From NCBI RefSeq assembly GCF_030580655.1, contig NZ_JAUQTB010000002.1:587871-651870 (forward strand): a DNA stretch of 64,000 nt. The letters run 5' to 3'. The position numbers were made by a program, and so were the translations under genes. Of this stretch, positions 7,833 to 17,323 are shown in pieces (positions within the stretch are counted from its first letter, which is position 1; the number at the start of each line of letters is the position of its first letter). The notes beneath the pieces were generated by a model. The model did no database searches and had not been told where the DNA came from. It saw only the letters and a program-made list of their open reading frames with translations. Origin of the DNA: Paenibacillus lacisoli. GTDB taxonomy: Bacteria; Bacillota; Bacilli; Paenibacillales; Paenibacillaceae.

Positions 7833-8666
7833 TCAATGATCCGAGGGCTGGCAGACCCGGCAATAGTGTGTGCCTCTTCCTCCAACCACGCTTTTCTCGA
7901 TCATGCTGCCGCATACCACACAAGGCTCACCCTTGCGGCCGTAAATCTTCAGCTGATGCTGGAACATGCCCATTTCTCCCTGGCCGTTCACATAGGATTT
8001 GATGGAAGATCCGCCGACGGCAACCGATTCCTGGAGTGTATCCACAATGGCCCGGTGCAGGCGCACAAACTGTTCTTCGGTCAGCGTCTTGGCGACCTGT
8101 TCCGGATGGATCCCAGCCCGAAACAAGGACTCATCCACATAAATATTCCCGATCCCCACTACATATGCCTGGTTCAGCAGGGCTGCTTTCACGCTCGTAT
8201 TGCGTGTTCCGATGGCCGTCCGCAGCACTTCAGGGGTGAAAGCTTCGTCCAGCGGCTCCACACCGAGCTTCATCAGTGGAGGCAGTGTGAATTCTTCGCC
8301 GGGTGCGAAGAGATGCATTGTGCCAAATTGGCGTACATCCTTATATCTTAACTCAGTTCCATCGGTAAAATGAAAAATAACATGGGTATGCTTCTCCACA
8401 GGCTCATCCTGCTTGTACAGTCCATAGCGGCCCTCCATCCGCAGATGGGAGACGAGAACAAGCCCATCCAGCAGGATCCGTAGAAACTTGCCCCGGCGCT
8501 CCACGGACTGCACCGTATGTCCTGCAAGCGCCAGCGCGAACGCATGAATATCATCCGGGCGCTGAATAATCCGCGGCAGCCTTACGGTTACGGAATCAAT
8601 GGTTTTTCCAACAATCAGTTGATTTAATGTTCGTCTGACGGTCTCTACTTCCGGCAATTCCGGCAT
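7833..8666 (-). CDS. mutM: Formamidopyrimidine-DNA glycosylase (MutM/Fpg)
   Basis: A 277-residue Fpg, the base-excision repair enzyme that removes 8-oxoguanine and ring-opened purines and nicks the site. The catalytic N-terminus PELPEV (Pro2, Glu3) is intact, and Lys60 in RRGKF matches the catalytic lysine. The C-terminal zinc finger has Cys249, Cys252, Cys269 and Cys272, with the family arginine Arg264 between. It follows polA by 35 nt and shares its operon, so a repair glycosylase and the gap-filling polymerase are made together. Confidence 0.97.
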   Translation of the reverse strand: MPELPEVETVRRTLNQLIVGKTIDSVTVRLPRIIQRPDDIHAFALALAGHTVQSVERRGKFLRILLDGLVLVSHLRMEGRYGLYKQDEPVEKHTHVIFHFTDGTELRYKDVRQFGTMHLFAPGEEFTLPPLMKLGVEPLDEAFTPEVLRTAIGTRNTSVKAALLNQAYVVGIGNIYVDESLFRAGIHPEQVAKTLTEEQFVRLHRAIVDTLQESVAVGGSSIKSYVNGQGEMGMFQHQLKIYGRKGEPCVVCGSMIEKSVVGGRGTHYCRVCQPSDH

Positions 8667-8701
8667 CGTCTGTCACCTCTCTCGTTGTTCCGGAATGAGT
8701 C

Positions 8702-11359
8702 TTATTTCGCTTCGTACCAGTTGCTGCCGTAGCTGACCTCCGCTTTCAGCGGAACAGACAGCTGCAGCGCGGCCTCCATCGTCGCAGGCACCAGTTTCTT
8801 CATCGTTTCCAGCTCATCCTCCGGTACTTCAAATACAAGTTCGTCATGTACCTGCAGCAGCATTCGGCTGCGCAGGTTATGGGTCCGCAGCGCTTCATCC
8901 ATCTGGACCATGGCCAGCTTGATAATATCGGCAGCCGTGCCCTGAATCGGCGTATTCATCGCGGTACGCTCGGCAAAAGAGCGCAGGTTAAAGTTGCTGG
9001 CATTGATCTCAGGCAAGTAGCGGCGGCGCTCCAGCAGTGTGGTAACATATCCGTCCCGCTTGGCCTCCTGGACGATATCATCCATATATTTGCGAACCCC
9101 TTGGAATACCTCAAAGTATTGATCAATAAACTTCGCAGCTTCCTTGCGGGTAATGTTCAGATTCTGGGACAAGCCGTAATCACTGATTCCGTAGACGATG
9201 CCGAAGTTAACCGCCTTTGCAGAACGGCGCATATCCGAATCCACCGCCTCTGCGGGCACACCGAACACGTCGGAGGCCGTTTTCGTATGAATGTCCATGT
9301 CATGGACGAAAGCTTCTTTCAAACGGGCATCGTCCGAAATATGAGCGAGCACGCGCAGTTCAATCTGCGAGTAGTCGGCCGCCAGAATGGACCAGCCCTC
9401 TTCGGAAGGGACAAACACCTTACGAATCTTGCGCCCTTCTTCCAGCCGGATCGGAATATTCTGCAGGTTCGGGAACTGGCTGCTCAGACGTCCTGTAGCG
9501 GCAATGGTCTGGCGGAAATACGTATGCACCTTGCCGGTCTGCGCGGAAATTTCCTTCAGCAGGCCCTCTACATACGTCGACTGCAGCTTCGCGAGCTGAC
9601 GGTACTGCAGGATATGCTGGACGATCTCATGATAAGGAGCCAGCTTCTCCAGTACCTCTGCATCAGTGGAGTACCCGGTCTTCGTCTTTTTGATCACCGG
9701 CAGGCCCAGCTTATCGAACAGAATCTCACCCAGCTGCTTCGTAGAATTGATATTAAACTCCGTACCGGCGATGCTGTAGATCTCCAATACCAGCTTGCTG
9801 ATCTGCTGTTCAAATTCCTGGCCCAGCGCCTTCAAATCGTCCGTATTCACTTTGATGCCCTGCTTCTCCATATCTGCAAGAATTCGCGAGAGCGGCATCT
9901 CCAGCTCATGGAACAGCTTCTGCATCTCGTTACGCTCCAGCTCTTCCTCCTGGGCGGGAATCAGTGCCGCAATTACCTGTGCCTTGCGGGCGAGATGGGC
10001 CGCAAGCACATCCTCTGCAGGAAGCTTATATTTTGCGCCTTTGCCAAAGATCTCCTCATCCGGCTGAATAGAGGGCAGCTGGTATTTGGCAGCCAGCGCC
10101 GTCAGCGTCTGATTGCTGTCGGTAGGGTCCAGCAGATAGCCAGCCAGTTGAACGTCAAAAGCAGCGCCCTGGAAGGCGATACCGTGCCAATGCAGAGCCA
10201 GATCAACACGATGCAGATCATAACCGCGCTTGACCGCTTCATGATTGCCCAGCCAATCTTTCAGCGGAGAAGCAGCCTTCTCCTGCAGCAGCTCGAATGG
10301 AACATAATATTGAGTATCTCCGACCGTTAGTGCCATACCGATAACAGAAGCCCGATGTGGGTTCTCTCCATAGGTCTCTACATGAAGTGCCTCCACCTTC
10401 GGCATGAGCTCCTCGAGCTCTGCCAACATCTCCGCCTTAATGATCACTACGTTAATTTCGGCTTCCGCTGCAGCCGGAACTGCTCCGCTGCCCCCGCCCG
10501 CCGAGAAGGACAGCCGCTCCAGCAGTGACTTAAATTCCAGCTTTGCCAGTGCCGGTCCAGCCGTCTCTTCTTTTAAGCCTGACCAGGCGATACTCTCCCA
10601 AGTCTTGTCCAGCGGTACCTCCCGGTAGATGGTTGCCAGTTTTTTGCTCATCCGCGCATCTTCGGCATGGGTTTCAATCTTTTCCTTCATTTTGCCTTTA
10701 AGTTCACCGGTATTGTCCAGAACGTCTTCCACAGAACCAAATTGATGCAGCAGCTTCAGCGCCGTCTTCTCGCCTACACCCGGGATACCCGGGATATTAT
10801 CGGATGCATCGCCCATTAGGCCCTTCAAATCAATAATCTGAAGCGGAGTCAGTCCATATTTTTCCTGAATATGTGCCGGATCATACAGCTCAATCTCGGT
10901 AACTCCTTTACGCGTGAGCCCCACTTGAACCTGTTCGGAAGCCAGCTGCAGCATGTCCTTATCCCCGGTGATGACCAGCACCTTCCTCGACTCTTCATCC
11001 GCCATACGCGTCAAGGTGCCGATGATATCATCCGCTTCGTAACCCTCGAGCTCAAACTGTGCGATTCCGAGACCGGTGAGAAGCTCCTTCAGCAGCGGAA
11101 ACTGTTCGGACAGCTCAGGCGGTGTCTTTTGGCGTCCCCCCTTATACTCCTGATAACCTTCGTGCCGGAAGGTGATCTTGCCCGCGTCAAATGCGACCAT
11201 CACATGGGTCGGCTTGTGTTCCTCCAGCAGTCTGAGCAGCATCGTTGTAAATCCGTATACCGCATTGGTATGAAGCCCGCTTGAATTCGTCAGGGGCGGC
11301 ATTGCAAAAAAAGCTCTATATATAATACTGTTACCGTCGATTAACATGAGTTTGTCCAT
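8702..11359 (-). CDS. polA: DNA polymerase I
   Basis: An 885-residue Pol I that removes RNA primers and fills repair gaps. Residues 1-300 are the 5' nuclease domain (MLIDGNSIIYRAFFA, GYEADDIIGT, KGLMGDASDNIPG). Residues 300-480 correspond to the 3'-5' exonuclease region, but I do not see its acidic catalytic motifs, as is usual in Bacillus-type Pol I. Residues 500-885 are the polymerase: motif A DYSQIELRVLAH, motif B RRSAKAVNFGIVYGIS and motif C VHDELVFE. The ribosome-binding site is a weak GGGTGAG. It is the first gene of the polA-mutM-ytaF-coaE-transglycosylase run. Confidence 0.97.
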   Translation of the reverse strand: MDKLMLIDGNSIIYRAFFAMPPLTNSSGLHTNAVYGFTTMLLRLLEEHKPTHVMVAFDAGKITFRHEGYQEYKGGRQKTPPELSEQFPLLKELLTGLGIAQFELEGYEADDIIGTLTRMADEESRKVLVITGDKDMLQLASEQVQVGLTRKGVTEIELYDPAHIQEKYGLTPLQIIDLKGLMGDASDNIPGIPGVGEKTALKLLHQFGSVEDVLDNTGELKGKMKEKIETHAEDARMSKKLATIYREVPLDKTWESIAWSGLKEETAGPALAKLEFKSLLERLSFSAGGGSGAVPAAAEAEINVVIIKAEMLAELEELMPKVEALHVETYGENPHRASVIGMALTVGDTQYYVPFELLQEKAASPLKDWLGNHEAVKRGYDLHRVDLALHWHGIAFQGAAFDVQLAGYLLDPTDSNQTLTALAAKYQLPSIQPDEEIFGKGAKYKLPAEDVLAAHLARKAQVIAALIPAQEEELERNEMQKLFHELEMPLSRILADMEKQGIKVNTDDLKALGQEFEQQISKLVLEIYSIAGTEFNINSTKQLGEILFDKLGLPVIKKTKTGYSTDAEVLEKLAPYHEIVQHILQYRQLAKLQSTYVEGLLKEISAQTGKVHTYFRQTIAATGRLSSQFPNLQNIPIRLEEGRKIRKVFVPSEEGWSILAADYSQIELRVLAHISDDARLKEAFVHDMDIHTKTASDVFGVPAEAVDSDMRRSAKAVNFGIVYGISDYGLSQNLNITRKEAAKFIDQYFEVFQGVRKYMDDIVQEAKRDGYVTTLLERRRYLPEINASNFNLRSFAERTAMNTPIQGTAADIIKLAMVQMDEALRTHNLRSRMLLQVHDELVFEVPEDELETMKKLVPATMEAALQLSVPLKAEVSYGSNWYEAK

Positions 11360-11463
11360 TCAGCATCTCACCCGTTTCACATCAAAATGATATCTCCTCT
11401 TATCTTAACATAGACCTGTCCATGATAAAAAAAACTTCTTATTATAATGTCCTAAAACAAATA

Positions 11464-11487
11464 GCAGACCCCTCTTCAGGAGTCTGC
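11464..11487 (-). terminator. Terminator of the pstB-phoU unit
   Basis: GCAGAC (11464-11469) pairs with GTCTGC (11482-11487), and a T-rich tract follows on the minus strand. It lies just after the phoU stop and before polA. Confidence 0.6.
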
Positions 11488-11514
11488 CATTGTTCGTAGT
11501 CCCATTCAATTGAT

Positions 11515-12174
11515 TTATTGATTCAAATCCGGCCGTTTGCCTGTCACCAGGTATACGGTGCTCTCGCCGATATTCGTCGCATGGTCCCCAATTCGCTCAA
11601 TATAACGGCCGACAAGAGTCAGCAGCATGGCCTGTGATGCTTTGGCCGGATTCTCCACCATAAAAGAGTACAGATCACTGATCATACGGCTGTACAGGGA
11701 GTCAACCTTGTCGTCATCCTGAGCCATCTTGAACGCCAGATCTGTGTTCTCGTCCAGATAGGACGTAATAGACTCCTCAATCATCGTCTTGACAATATCC
11801 GCCATCTGCGGAATGTCCACCAGCGGTTTAATCAGCGTCTGACCTTCCATACGCAGTGTGACTTTGGCAATGTCGACAGCGAGATCGCCCATCCGTTCCA
11901 GATCACTGGAAATTTTAAATGCTACAATAATTCTTCTTAAATCCTTGGCAACCGGCTGCTGAGTGATGATCAGGCGCGAACCCATGTCCATAATCTTCTC
12001 TTCCATGGCATTCAGTTCGGCATCCTTTTTCACGACCTCCTGGGATAACTCCGCATCCTTGTTCTGCAGAGACGTAATGGCCTGATCCATTGAGGTTCCT
12101 ACATGCTCTCCCATTTCGCGCAGCAGCGCCCTCAGCTCATTCAGTTCCTGGTCAAATTCTTTTCTGCGTATCAT
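11515..12174 (-). CDS. phoU: Phosphate signalling regulator PhoU
   Basis: A 219-residue PhoU made of two similar three-helix bundles, each with the metal-site pattern of the family (EKIMDMGSRLI, DLERMGDLAVDIA, ERIGDHATNI). PhoU restrains phosphate uptake by the Pst transporter and, in many bacteria, signalling through PhoR. It is 25 nt downstream of pstB, and the pair has its own PHO-box promoter. It is placed near phoR and phoP, not with the full pstSCAB operon 13 kb away. Confidence 0.95.
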   Translation of the reverse strand: MIRRKEFDQELNELRALLREMGEHVGTSMDQAITSLQNKDAELSQEVVKKDAELNAMEEKIMDMGSRLIITQQPVAKDLRRIIVAFKISSDLERMGDLAVDIAKVTLRMEGQTLIKPLVDIPQMADIVKTMIEESITSYLDENTDLAFKMAQDDDKVDSLYSRMISDLYSFMVENPAKASQAMLLTLVGRYIERIGDHATNIGESTVYLVTGKRPDLNQ

Positions 12175-12199
12175 GGTCTGCCTTCCTCCTTATGCTTGT

Positions 12200-12958
12200 T
12201 CAGCCAAACCGGCCTGAAATATAATCTTCCGTACGGGAATCCTGAGGTGTGGAGAACAGCTCTTCTGTATCCGCGGCTTCCACCACAATTCCATTCAGGA
12301 AAAATACCGTCCGGCCGGATACTCTGGCCGCCTGATGCATGTTATGCGTGACCATGACAATCGTATACCTGTCGCGAAGATCCTGAACCAGCTCCTCGAT
12401 TTTCTGTGTTGAGATTGGATCCAAGGCTGACGTTGCTTCGTCCATCAGCAGAATGTCCGGCTGAACCGCCAAGGCTCTGGCAATACAGAGCCGCTGCTGC
12501 TGGCCTCCAGAGAGGCTGAGCGCTGATTTCTTCAAATAGTCCTTCACTTCATCCCATAATGCGGACTGGCGCAGGCTTTGCTCCACCAAATGATCCAGCT
12601 CGTCCTTCCGGCGTACACCATGCAGACGCGGACCGTAAGCTACATTATCATAAATGGACTTCGGAAAAGGGTTCGGCTGCTGAAACACCATACCCACCTG
12701 CTTGCGCAGGGTTTCTACATCGAGGTGCTCTCCGTATATATCTGAACCGCCGATTTCTACTTTCCCTTCGATTCGGGTACCCGAAATCATGTCGTTCATC
12801 CGGTTCAACGTTCTGAGCAGTGTGGACTTGCCGCATCCGGAAGGGCCGATGAAAGCCGTGACTGTCTTCTCCGGCAGATCCATCGATATATCTTTTAACG
12901 CGTGAAAAGACTCGTAATATAAGTTCAGGTGTTCAATGTGAATGATACTATCGTTCAT
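12200..12958 (-). CDS. pstB: Phosphate ABC transporter ATPase PstB (copy next to phoU)
   Basis: A 252-residue PstB that powers phosphate import. Walker A is GPSGCGKST at about residues 38-46, the ABC signature LSGGQQQR is at about 146-153, and Walker [12 protein letters not shown] follows, with the H-loop in VTHNMHQA. It is one of two pstB genes in the window; the other closes the pstSCA operon. Because no permease or binding-protein gene is attached, this copy must share PstA and PstC or act elsewhere; sharing is the simpler inference. It is preceded by a strong PHO-box array. Confidence 0.93.
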   Translation of the reverse strand: MNDSIIHIEHLNLYYESFHALKDISMDLPEKTVTAFIGPSGCGKSTLLRTLNRMNDMISGTRIEGKVEIGGSDIYGEHLDVETLRKQVGMVFQQPNPFPKSIYDNVAYGPRLHGVRRKDELDHLVEQSLRQSALWDEVKDYLKKSALSLSGGQQQRLCIARALAVQPDILLMDEATSALDPISTQKIEELVQDLRDRYTIVMVTHNMHQAARVSGRTVFFLNGIVVEAADTEELFSTPQDSRTEDYISGRFG

Positions 12959-13017
12959 GTAGTCTTCTACCCCTTTGTATGCAAGACTTCCAAGTCAGCG
13001 GCACAGCAAGTGACGCT

Positions 13018-13078
13018 ATGCTAGATTGTAACTTTTTTATGTAAATTCCATGCACGCCATGTGTAAACGCAATGTAAA
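13018..13078 (-). promoter_or_regulatory. PHO-box array and promoter of pstB-phoU
   Basis: On the minus strand four TTTACA-like hexamers occur at 13073-13078, 13062-13067, 13040-13045 and 13027-13032 (the last is GTTACA). Their spacings are 11, 22 and 13 bp, close to whole helical turns, as PhoP dimers require. Possible -10 boxes are TAGCAT at 13018-13023 or TACAAT at 13025-13030. Confidence 0.7.
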
Positions 13079-13094
13079 AAGAAAAGCCGGTTTC

Positions 13095-14348
13095 TCAGGA
13101 AACCAGCTCTTGCAGTACTTGTTCTTCGATGGAATACACCTTTACCTGACGCCCGATCTCATTCTCTTCAATAATAGGATCGTGAATCTCTTTCAGCATG
13201 GAGGCCAGTTCGGCAGCAGCCTGATGCGCAGCTGATTCAGCTTCGGCCGCCGTCGAGGCCGTCTGCCTGCCCCGCTCTTCCACATCCAGCACAGCGCTGA
13301 GCAGCTCCGCAAAAGTCCCGGTTCCTTCTTCCAGCTCTTGTGAGCTTTGCCCGATCGTATTCACGCTGGCAGAGCTGAGCTCCACGGTATGCCCGATATG
13401 TTCTCCAATCTGTTCCAGGAGACCGGATATGCTCACCGAAAATTCCTTCGTCTGTCCGGCCAAACTGCGGACTTCTCCGGCAACAATCTGAAATCCCCTT
13501 CCATGTTCGCCGGCATGTGCAGCCTCGATTGAGGCATTAATTGCCAGAAGTGCGCTCTGATCAGCCAGCTCCTTGATCCGGACCGTCGTCTCTGAGACGG
13601 AACGTACATACTCCTCGAGCAGCTCCACATGTTGATGCTGATCATGAAGCAGCTTCATAGCCTGCTCGAAAGCATCCAGCAGCTGCTTCAGCTTGTCCCT
13701 GCCTGTCACCGCCAGCTCACCCATGCGCTGCGCGGTTCCGGCCGCTGAATCTGTATCCCGGGTCACTTCGGCAGCCGATTGGCGGATGGATTTCAGATGC
13801 TCATAGCTGTGCCGGATCGCAAGATGGCGCTCTTGTTCAGCATACTGCTGGATATGCAGTGACATCTGCATGAGTTCCCGGATTGTAACGACTCCATACA
13901 GCTGACCTTGATCCAGGACAATCACAGCATCATAGAACCGCTTGTCCTCCCTCTGCAGAGCAGCATCAATCATTCGGGAGGGATCATCTGCAGCATCCAC
14001 AATGAGCGGCGTCATATCGGCGAACAGGGCCGCCTTCTTTTCATAGAACAAGTCAGCTGCAAATCGTCCGGCGAAATGCCGGTAGTATGTATCTTTCATG
14101 ATCAGCCCATATCTGTTCTCACTCGCCTGATGAATCACAACACAAGGAATATCCCCTTCACTGCGGAACAAATTCAGCAGTTCCCTGCAGGTCAGCTCCT
14201 GTTCAAGGCAGGGTATCTTTGTGCAATAAGATACGATCTGAATCTCTTCAGGTCCGGTTTCAGGCACCGTCGATGTTTCTGCTTCTGTTGATTGTTCCAC
14301 TGAAGTTTGCTTCTTTAGCTCCGGTTTGCTGCTGCTCACAGTTTCCAT
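13095..14348 (-). CDS. Soluble methyl-accepting chemotaxis-type protein with an N-terminal CBS-like sensor
   Basis: A 417-residue protein with no membrane segment. Residues 1-40 are a Glu/Ser/Thr-rich tail. Residues 45-165 resemble a pair of CBS domains (ELTCRELLNLF; DAVIVLDQGQLYGVVTIREL), a fold that often binds adenine nucleotides. Residues 180-400 are a chemoreceptor signalling coiled coil with the canonical hairpin tip (ALLAINASIEAAHAGEHGRG, then VAGEVRSLA) that contacts CheA/CheW. It lies between phoP and pstB-phoU on the same strand, which suggests a link to phosphate or energy state. The sensed ligand and partner are unknown. Confidence 0.85.
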   Translation of the reverse strand: METVSSSKPELKKQTSVEQSTEAETSTVPETGPEEIQIVSYCTKIPCLEQELTCRELLNLFRSEGDIPCVVIHQASENRYGLIMKDTYYRHFAGRFAADLFYEKKAALFADMTPLIVDAADDPSRMIDAALQREDKRFYDAVIVLDQGQLYGVVTIRELMQMSLHIQQYAEQERHLAIRHSYEHLKSIRQSAAEVTRDTDSAAGTAQRMGELAVTGRDKLKQLLDAFEQAMKLLHDQHQHVELLEEYVRSVSETTVRIKELADQSALLAINASIEAAHAGEHGRGFQIVAGEVRSLAGQTKEFSVSISGLLEQIGEHIGHTVELSSASVNTIGQSSQELEEGTGTFAELLSAVLDVEERGRQTASTAAEAESAAHQAAAELASMLKEIHDPIIEENEIGRQVKVYSIEEQVLQELVS

Positions 14349-14453
14349 TCCCCTTTACACGATAAGTTTACATGTGATGGAATAAGCATTTCGACCTATT
14401 CATCCTACTACAGACAGGCATAATGAATCTGCAGAAATATGTAAAATCTCATC

Positions 14454-14497
14454 AAAAAACTCCCTATCATTTATACTAAATGATGGGAGCCTTTTTT
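14454..14497 (-). terminator. Terminator of phoP
   Basis: Arms 14460-14473 and 14477-14489 pair with a single bulge around a 3-nt loop. T6 follows on the minus strand, and the phoP stop codon lies within the stem. Runs of A and T flank both sides. Confidence 0.75.
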
Positions 14498-15202
14498 CTT
14501 GTTGACGACCAGCTTGTACCCTACCCCGCGGATAGAATCAATATGCACCGAGTCCGGATCGAGCTCCAGCTTTTTGCGCAGAGAGCTGACATGCACATCT
14601 ACAGTACGCTGCCCTCCGATATAATCAAATCCCCAAACTGCATTCATCAGATCATCTCGGGTCAGGACGACCCCTGGTTTGCGTGCCAGGTAGAGCAGCA
14701 CTTCAAATTCTTTGGGGCGCAGATTAATTTGATGGCCACCCAGTATCACTTCGTATTTCTCCGGATAAATCTCAAGCTCACCCAGAATGATCTTGTTTCC
14801 GTCTTCTGCAGGAACGGGAACAGTCTCCTCCCCGCCTGATGTGCGGCGCAGGACTGCATCCACCCGGGCCAGCAGTTCGGATACGCCGAACGGTTTCGTT
14901 ATATAGTCGTCTGCACCGGATTTGAGTCCCTGTACAACTTCTTCTTCTCCATTCTTCGCTGTCAAAATGATCGTTGGTGTCGTAATCCCCTGACTTCTCA
15001 GCTTACCGAGAATCTCCAGTCCGTTCATGCCTGGCAGCATCAAATCCAGCAGAATCAGGTCAAAACTCTGTGAAATAGCACGGTCGTAACCGGCTCCTCC
15101 ATGGTCCTCTGCCGTTACTTCATACCCTTCCTGCGTGAGATTGTACGTAAGAAGTCTCGCCAATGTCGGTTCATCTTCGATTACGAGCAGTCGTTGTACC
15201 AT
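14471..15202 (-). CDS. phoP: Phosphate response regulator PhoP (OmpR family)
   Basis: A 243-residue OmpR/PhoB-type regulator from the ATG at 15202, which has GGAGAGGGG just upstream; an in-frame ATG 16 codons earlier has no ribosome-binding site. The receiver domain covers residues 3-118, with Asp53 as phosphoacceptor (LLLDLMLPG), Asp10 in the acidic pocket and Lys in the TAKNGEE region. The C-terminal winged helix spans about 145-240 (RPKEFEVLLYLA, VDVHVSSLRKKLE). It should bind the TT(A/T)ACA repeats seen upstream of pstS, pstB-phoU and its own gene. phoR is directly upstream. Confidence 0.93.
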   Translation of the reverse strand: MVQRLLVIEDEPTLARLLTYNLTQEGYEVTAEDHGGAGYDRAISQSFDLILLDLMLPGMNGLEILGKLRSQGITTPTIILTAKNGEEEVVQGLKSGADDYITKPFGVSELLARVDAVLRRTSGGEETVPVPAEDGNKIILGELEIYPEKYEVILGGHQINLRPKEFEVLLYLARKPGVVLTRDDLMNAVWGFDYIGGQRTVDVHVSSLRKKLELDPDSVHIDSIRGVGYKLVVNKKKGSHHLV

Positions 15203-15255
15203 TTGAATCCCCTCTCCTGTTCCACATGGCATTGTAAACGCTACAGCCATAGATT

Positions 15256-15287
15256 ACTATATCATCCCAATGTTAACGGTGTGTAAA
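15256..15287 (-). promoter_or_regulatory. Candidate PhoP-autoregulated promoter of phoP
   Basis: In the 112-nt gap between phoR and phoP the minus strand carries TTTACA (15282-15287) and TTAACA (15271-15276) exactly 11 bp apart, a PHO-box pair. TATAGT (15256-15261) is a good -10 nine bases downstream. No good -35 is present, as is usual for activated Pho promoters. Confidence 0.6.
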
Positions 15288-15314
15288 TACTTATAATTTA
15301 TCAGCATTTTACTA

Positions 15315-17120
15315 TTAATATTCTTGCTCTTGAATGACCGGCAGCTCAATCGTAAAGGTTGTACCGATTCCCAGTTCACTCTCTACCGAAAGTGTTCCAT
15401 GATGGAGTTCCACCAGATGCTTGACGATGGACAGTCCCAATCCGGTACCGCCTGAGTTGCGTGAACGGCCCTTGTCCACCCGGTAAAAGCGCTCAAATAT
15501 GCGCGGAAGATCTTTCTTAGGAATACCGATGCCCGTATCACTTACTGCAAAGACGATCTTCTCTTCTTCATTCTCCCGCTGCAGTGTATACGCCTGCACA
15601 CGGACCCGCCCTCCCTCCTGGGTGTAGCTAATCCCATTAGACAGGAGGTTGATGAAGATCTGCCTCAGCTTGTCTTCATCGCCTTCGATGAACAGCTCGT
15701 CCGGCACCATCATTTCCAGGCTGATCTGCTTCTTCTCAGCCACCTTCTCCAGCGTTTCGCACAGCATCTCGAAGAACGACGAGAGATGCACTGGCGAACA
15801 ATCTAATGGAGCGCGTTTGGATTCAATCTTGGAGAGCTCCAGAATATCGCCGATTAGGCGGTTCAGTCGGTCGCTTTCATCATAAATGATTTTGAGAAAT
15901 GAACGCTCTGTTTCCTTATCATCCACACCGCCTCCAAGCAAGGTTTCCGCAAATCCCTTGACTGCTGCAATCGGTGTCTTCAGTTCATGGGACACATTGG
16001 CCACAAATTCACTGCGCATGGATTCCAGCCGGCGAATAGCCGTAACATCCTGCAGCAGGAAAAGCATTCCCCGGTACCTGCCGTCACTCTCGAACATCGG
16101 TACGCCATCCAGACGCAGCAGACGTTCCTCCGGCTGATAGACTTTGACCTCTTCATGGATGTGCTCACGGCTGCGGATACTCTCTTCCACTCTTTTAGTC
16201 AACTCGTAATGCCGTTTAAGCTCATGGTAGGGCTTGCCTGTAACACGCTGACTGCTGATGCTCAGCATACGCTCCGTTTCACGGTTGACCAACCCGATAC
16301 ACTCCTGCGCATCAATCATCAGAATCCCGCCCGTCATATTGGCCATGACGCTTTCCAGGAGATCCTCATTCTCCCGAATGGTCTTCATCTGTCCCTGCAG
16401 ACTGTCTGCCATACCGTTAATGGCGTGTCCCAGCTGTCCCACTTCATCAGAACGCTGAAACTCAACCCGGGCATCATAATCCAGCTTCGAGATCCGGTTA
16501 GCTACCTTCGTAATATGCTCAAGCGGCAGCGTCATTCCGCGTGCAATACGGTAGCTGATCAGGGATGCGATGACGAAGAGCAGCAGCAGTCCGACGAACA
16601 TGGCAAGCCAGCCGCGCTCTACTCCTGCCTGAACAGCATCCAGACTCATGGACAATCGGACATAACCGTCAAATCCTTCAACATGCACAGGGAGAGCAAC
16701 ATACAGCATATTGGTACCCAAAGTCGCACTGTGGCGTATTGACCTTCCGATTCCTTCAGCAGCCGCTGAACGTATTTCTTCCCGGTCAGCATGATTATCC
16801 ATATGGCTCTGATCACTTTCCGAATCACCGATTACGTCACCATTCTTCAGGATAAACGTTACCCGTGAGTCAATCTGGGCAGCGATCTCGCGAGCTTTGG
16901 ATGAATAATAGGCGTCGACAGTGCGTGAATCAGGCTCCGAAGCGGGCTGGAAATGAAACGTATTCTCCAGCAGCTTGATTTCCCGGGCCATATTTTCCTC
17001 CAGGGCATCAATGTGAGATTCCTTGTACAAATACCCCATGATCATCGCTGCTGCCAGCACAGACAGGCCGATCAGCAGCAGCATGGTGGCGGTTAAACGG
17101 ACACGAAAAGGCTTCATCAA
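15315..17120 (-). CDS. phoR: Phosphate sensor histidine kinase PhoR
   Basis: A 601-residue membrane kinase. It has a first membrane segment at 10-30, an extracytoplasmic domain at about 31-170, a second membrane segment at 172-192, HAMP at about 193-245, a PAS domain at about 250-365, and a HisKA domain with phospho-acceptor His378 in VSHELKTP. The ATPase domain follows at about 485-600 (N box INLLSNGISYTQ, G1 DTGIGIPKKD, G2 GTGLGLSI). This domain order is that of PhoR, which phosphorylates PhoP when phosphate is scarce. It is upstream of phoP, the reverse of the B. subtilis order, and phoP keeps its own promoter in between. Confidence 0.93.
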   Translation of the reverse strand: MMKPFRVRLTATMLLLIGLSVLAAAMIMGYLYKESHIDALEENMAREIKLLENTFHFQPASEPDSRTVDAYYSSKAREIAAQIDSRVTFILKNGDVIGDSESDQSHMDNHADREEIRSAAAEGIGRSIRHSATLGTNMLYVALPVHVEGFDGYVRLSMSLDAVQAGVERGWLAMFVGLLLLFVIASLISYRIARGMTLPLEHITKVANRISKLDYDARVEFQRSDEVGQLGHAINGMADSLQGQMKTIRENEDLLESVMANMTGGILMIDAQECIGLVNRETERMLSISSQRVTGKPYHELKRHYELTKRVEESIRSREHIHEEVKVYQPEERLLRLDGVPMFESDGRYRGMLFLLQDVTAIRRLESMRSEFVANVSHELKTPIAAVKGFAETLLGGGVDDKETERSFLKIIYDESDRLNRLIGDILELSKIESKRAPLDCSPVHLSSFFEMLCETLEKVAEKKQISLEMMVPDELFIEGDEDKLRQIFINLLSNGISYTQEGGRVRVQAYTLQRENEEEKIVFAVSDTGIGIPKKDLPRIFERFYRVDKGRSRNSGGTGLGLSIVKHLVELHHGTLSVESELGIGTTFTIELPVIQEQEY

Positions 17121-17248
17121 TCTCTTCCTTCGTAATTTACTGGGTTCATTGGTACATTAAGTCTATAACCGAAGCATACGACACCCTGCAGCAGGATTCA
17201 AGACATATCCCTACTCCTGTCGTTATCCGAGATCTTTCAGGGCATGTC

Positions 17249-17291
17249 AAAAAGCCGTACATCCCCCATTGCTGGGGAGATGTACGGCTTT
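17249..17291 (-). terminator. Terminator downstream of the SDR gene
   Basis: AAAGCCGTACAT and ATGTACGGCTTT form a 12-bp stem, extended by CCCC/GGGG with a small internal mismatch. It lies between the SDR stop and phoR. Confidence 0.75.
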
Positions 17292-17323
17292 AACTTGTAC
17301 TGTGACAAGACGGTTCACCTAAC

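Noticed and set aside
8846..10330. A 494-codon open frame on the plus strand inside polA
   Set aside because: It lies entirely antisense to polA and has no ribosome-binding site or domain. GC-skewed codon use of the sense gene explains it.
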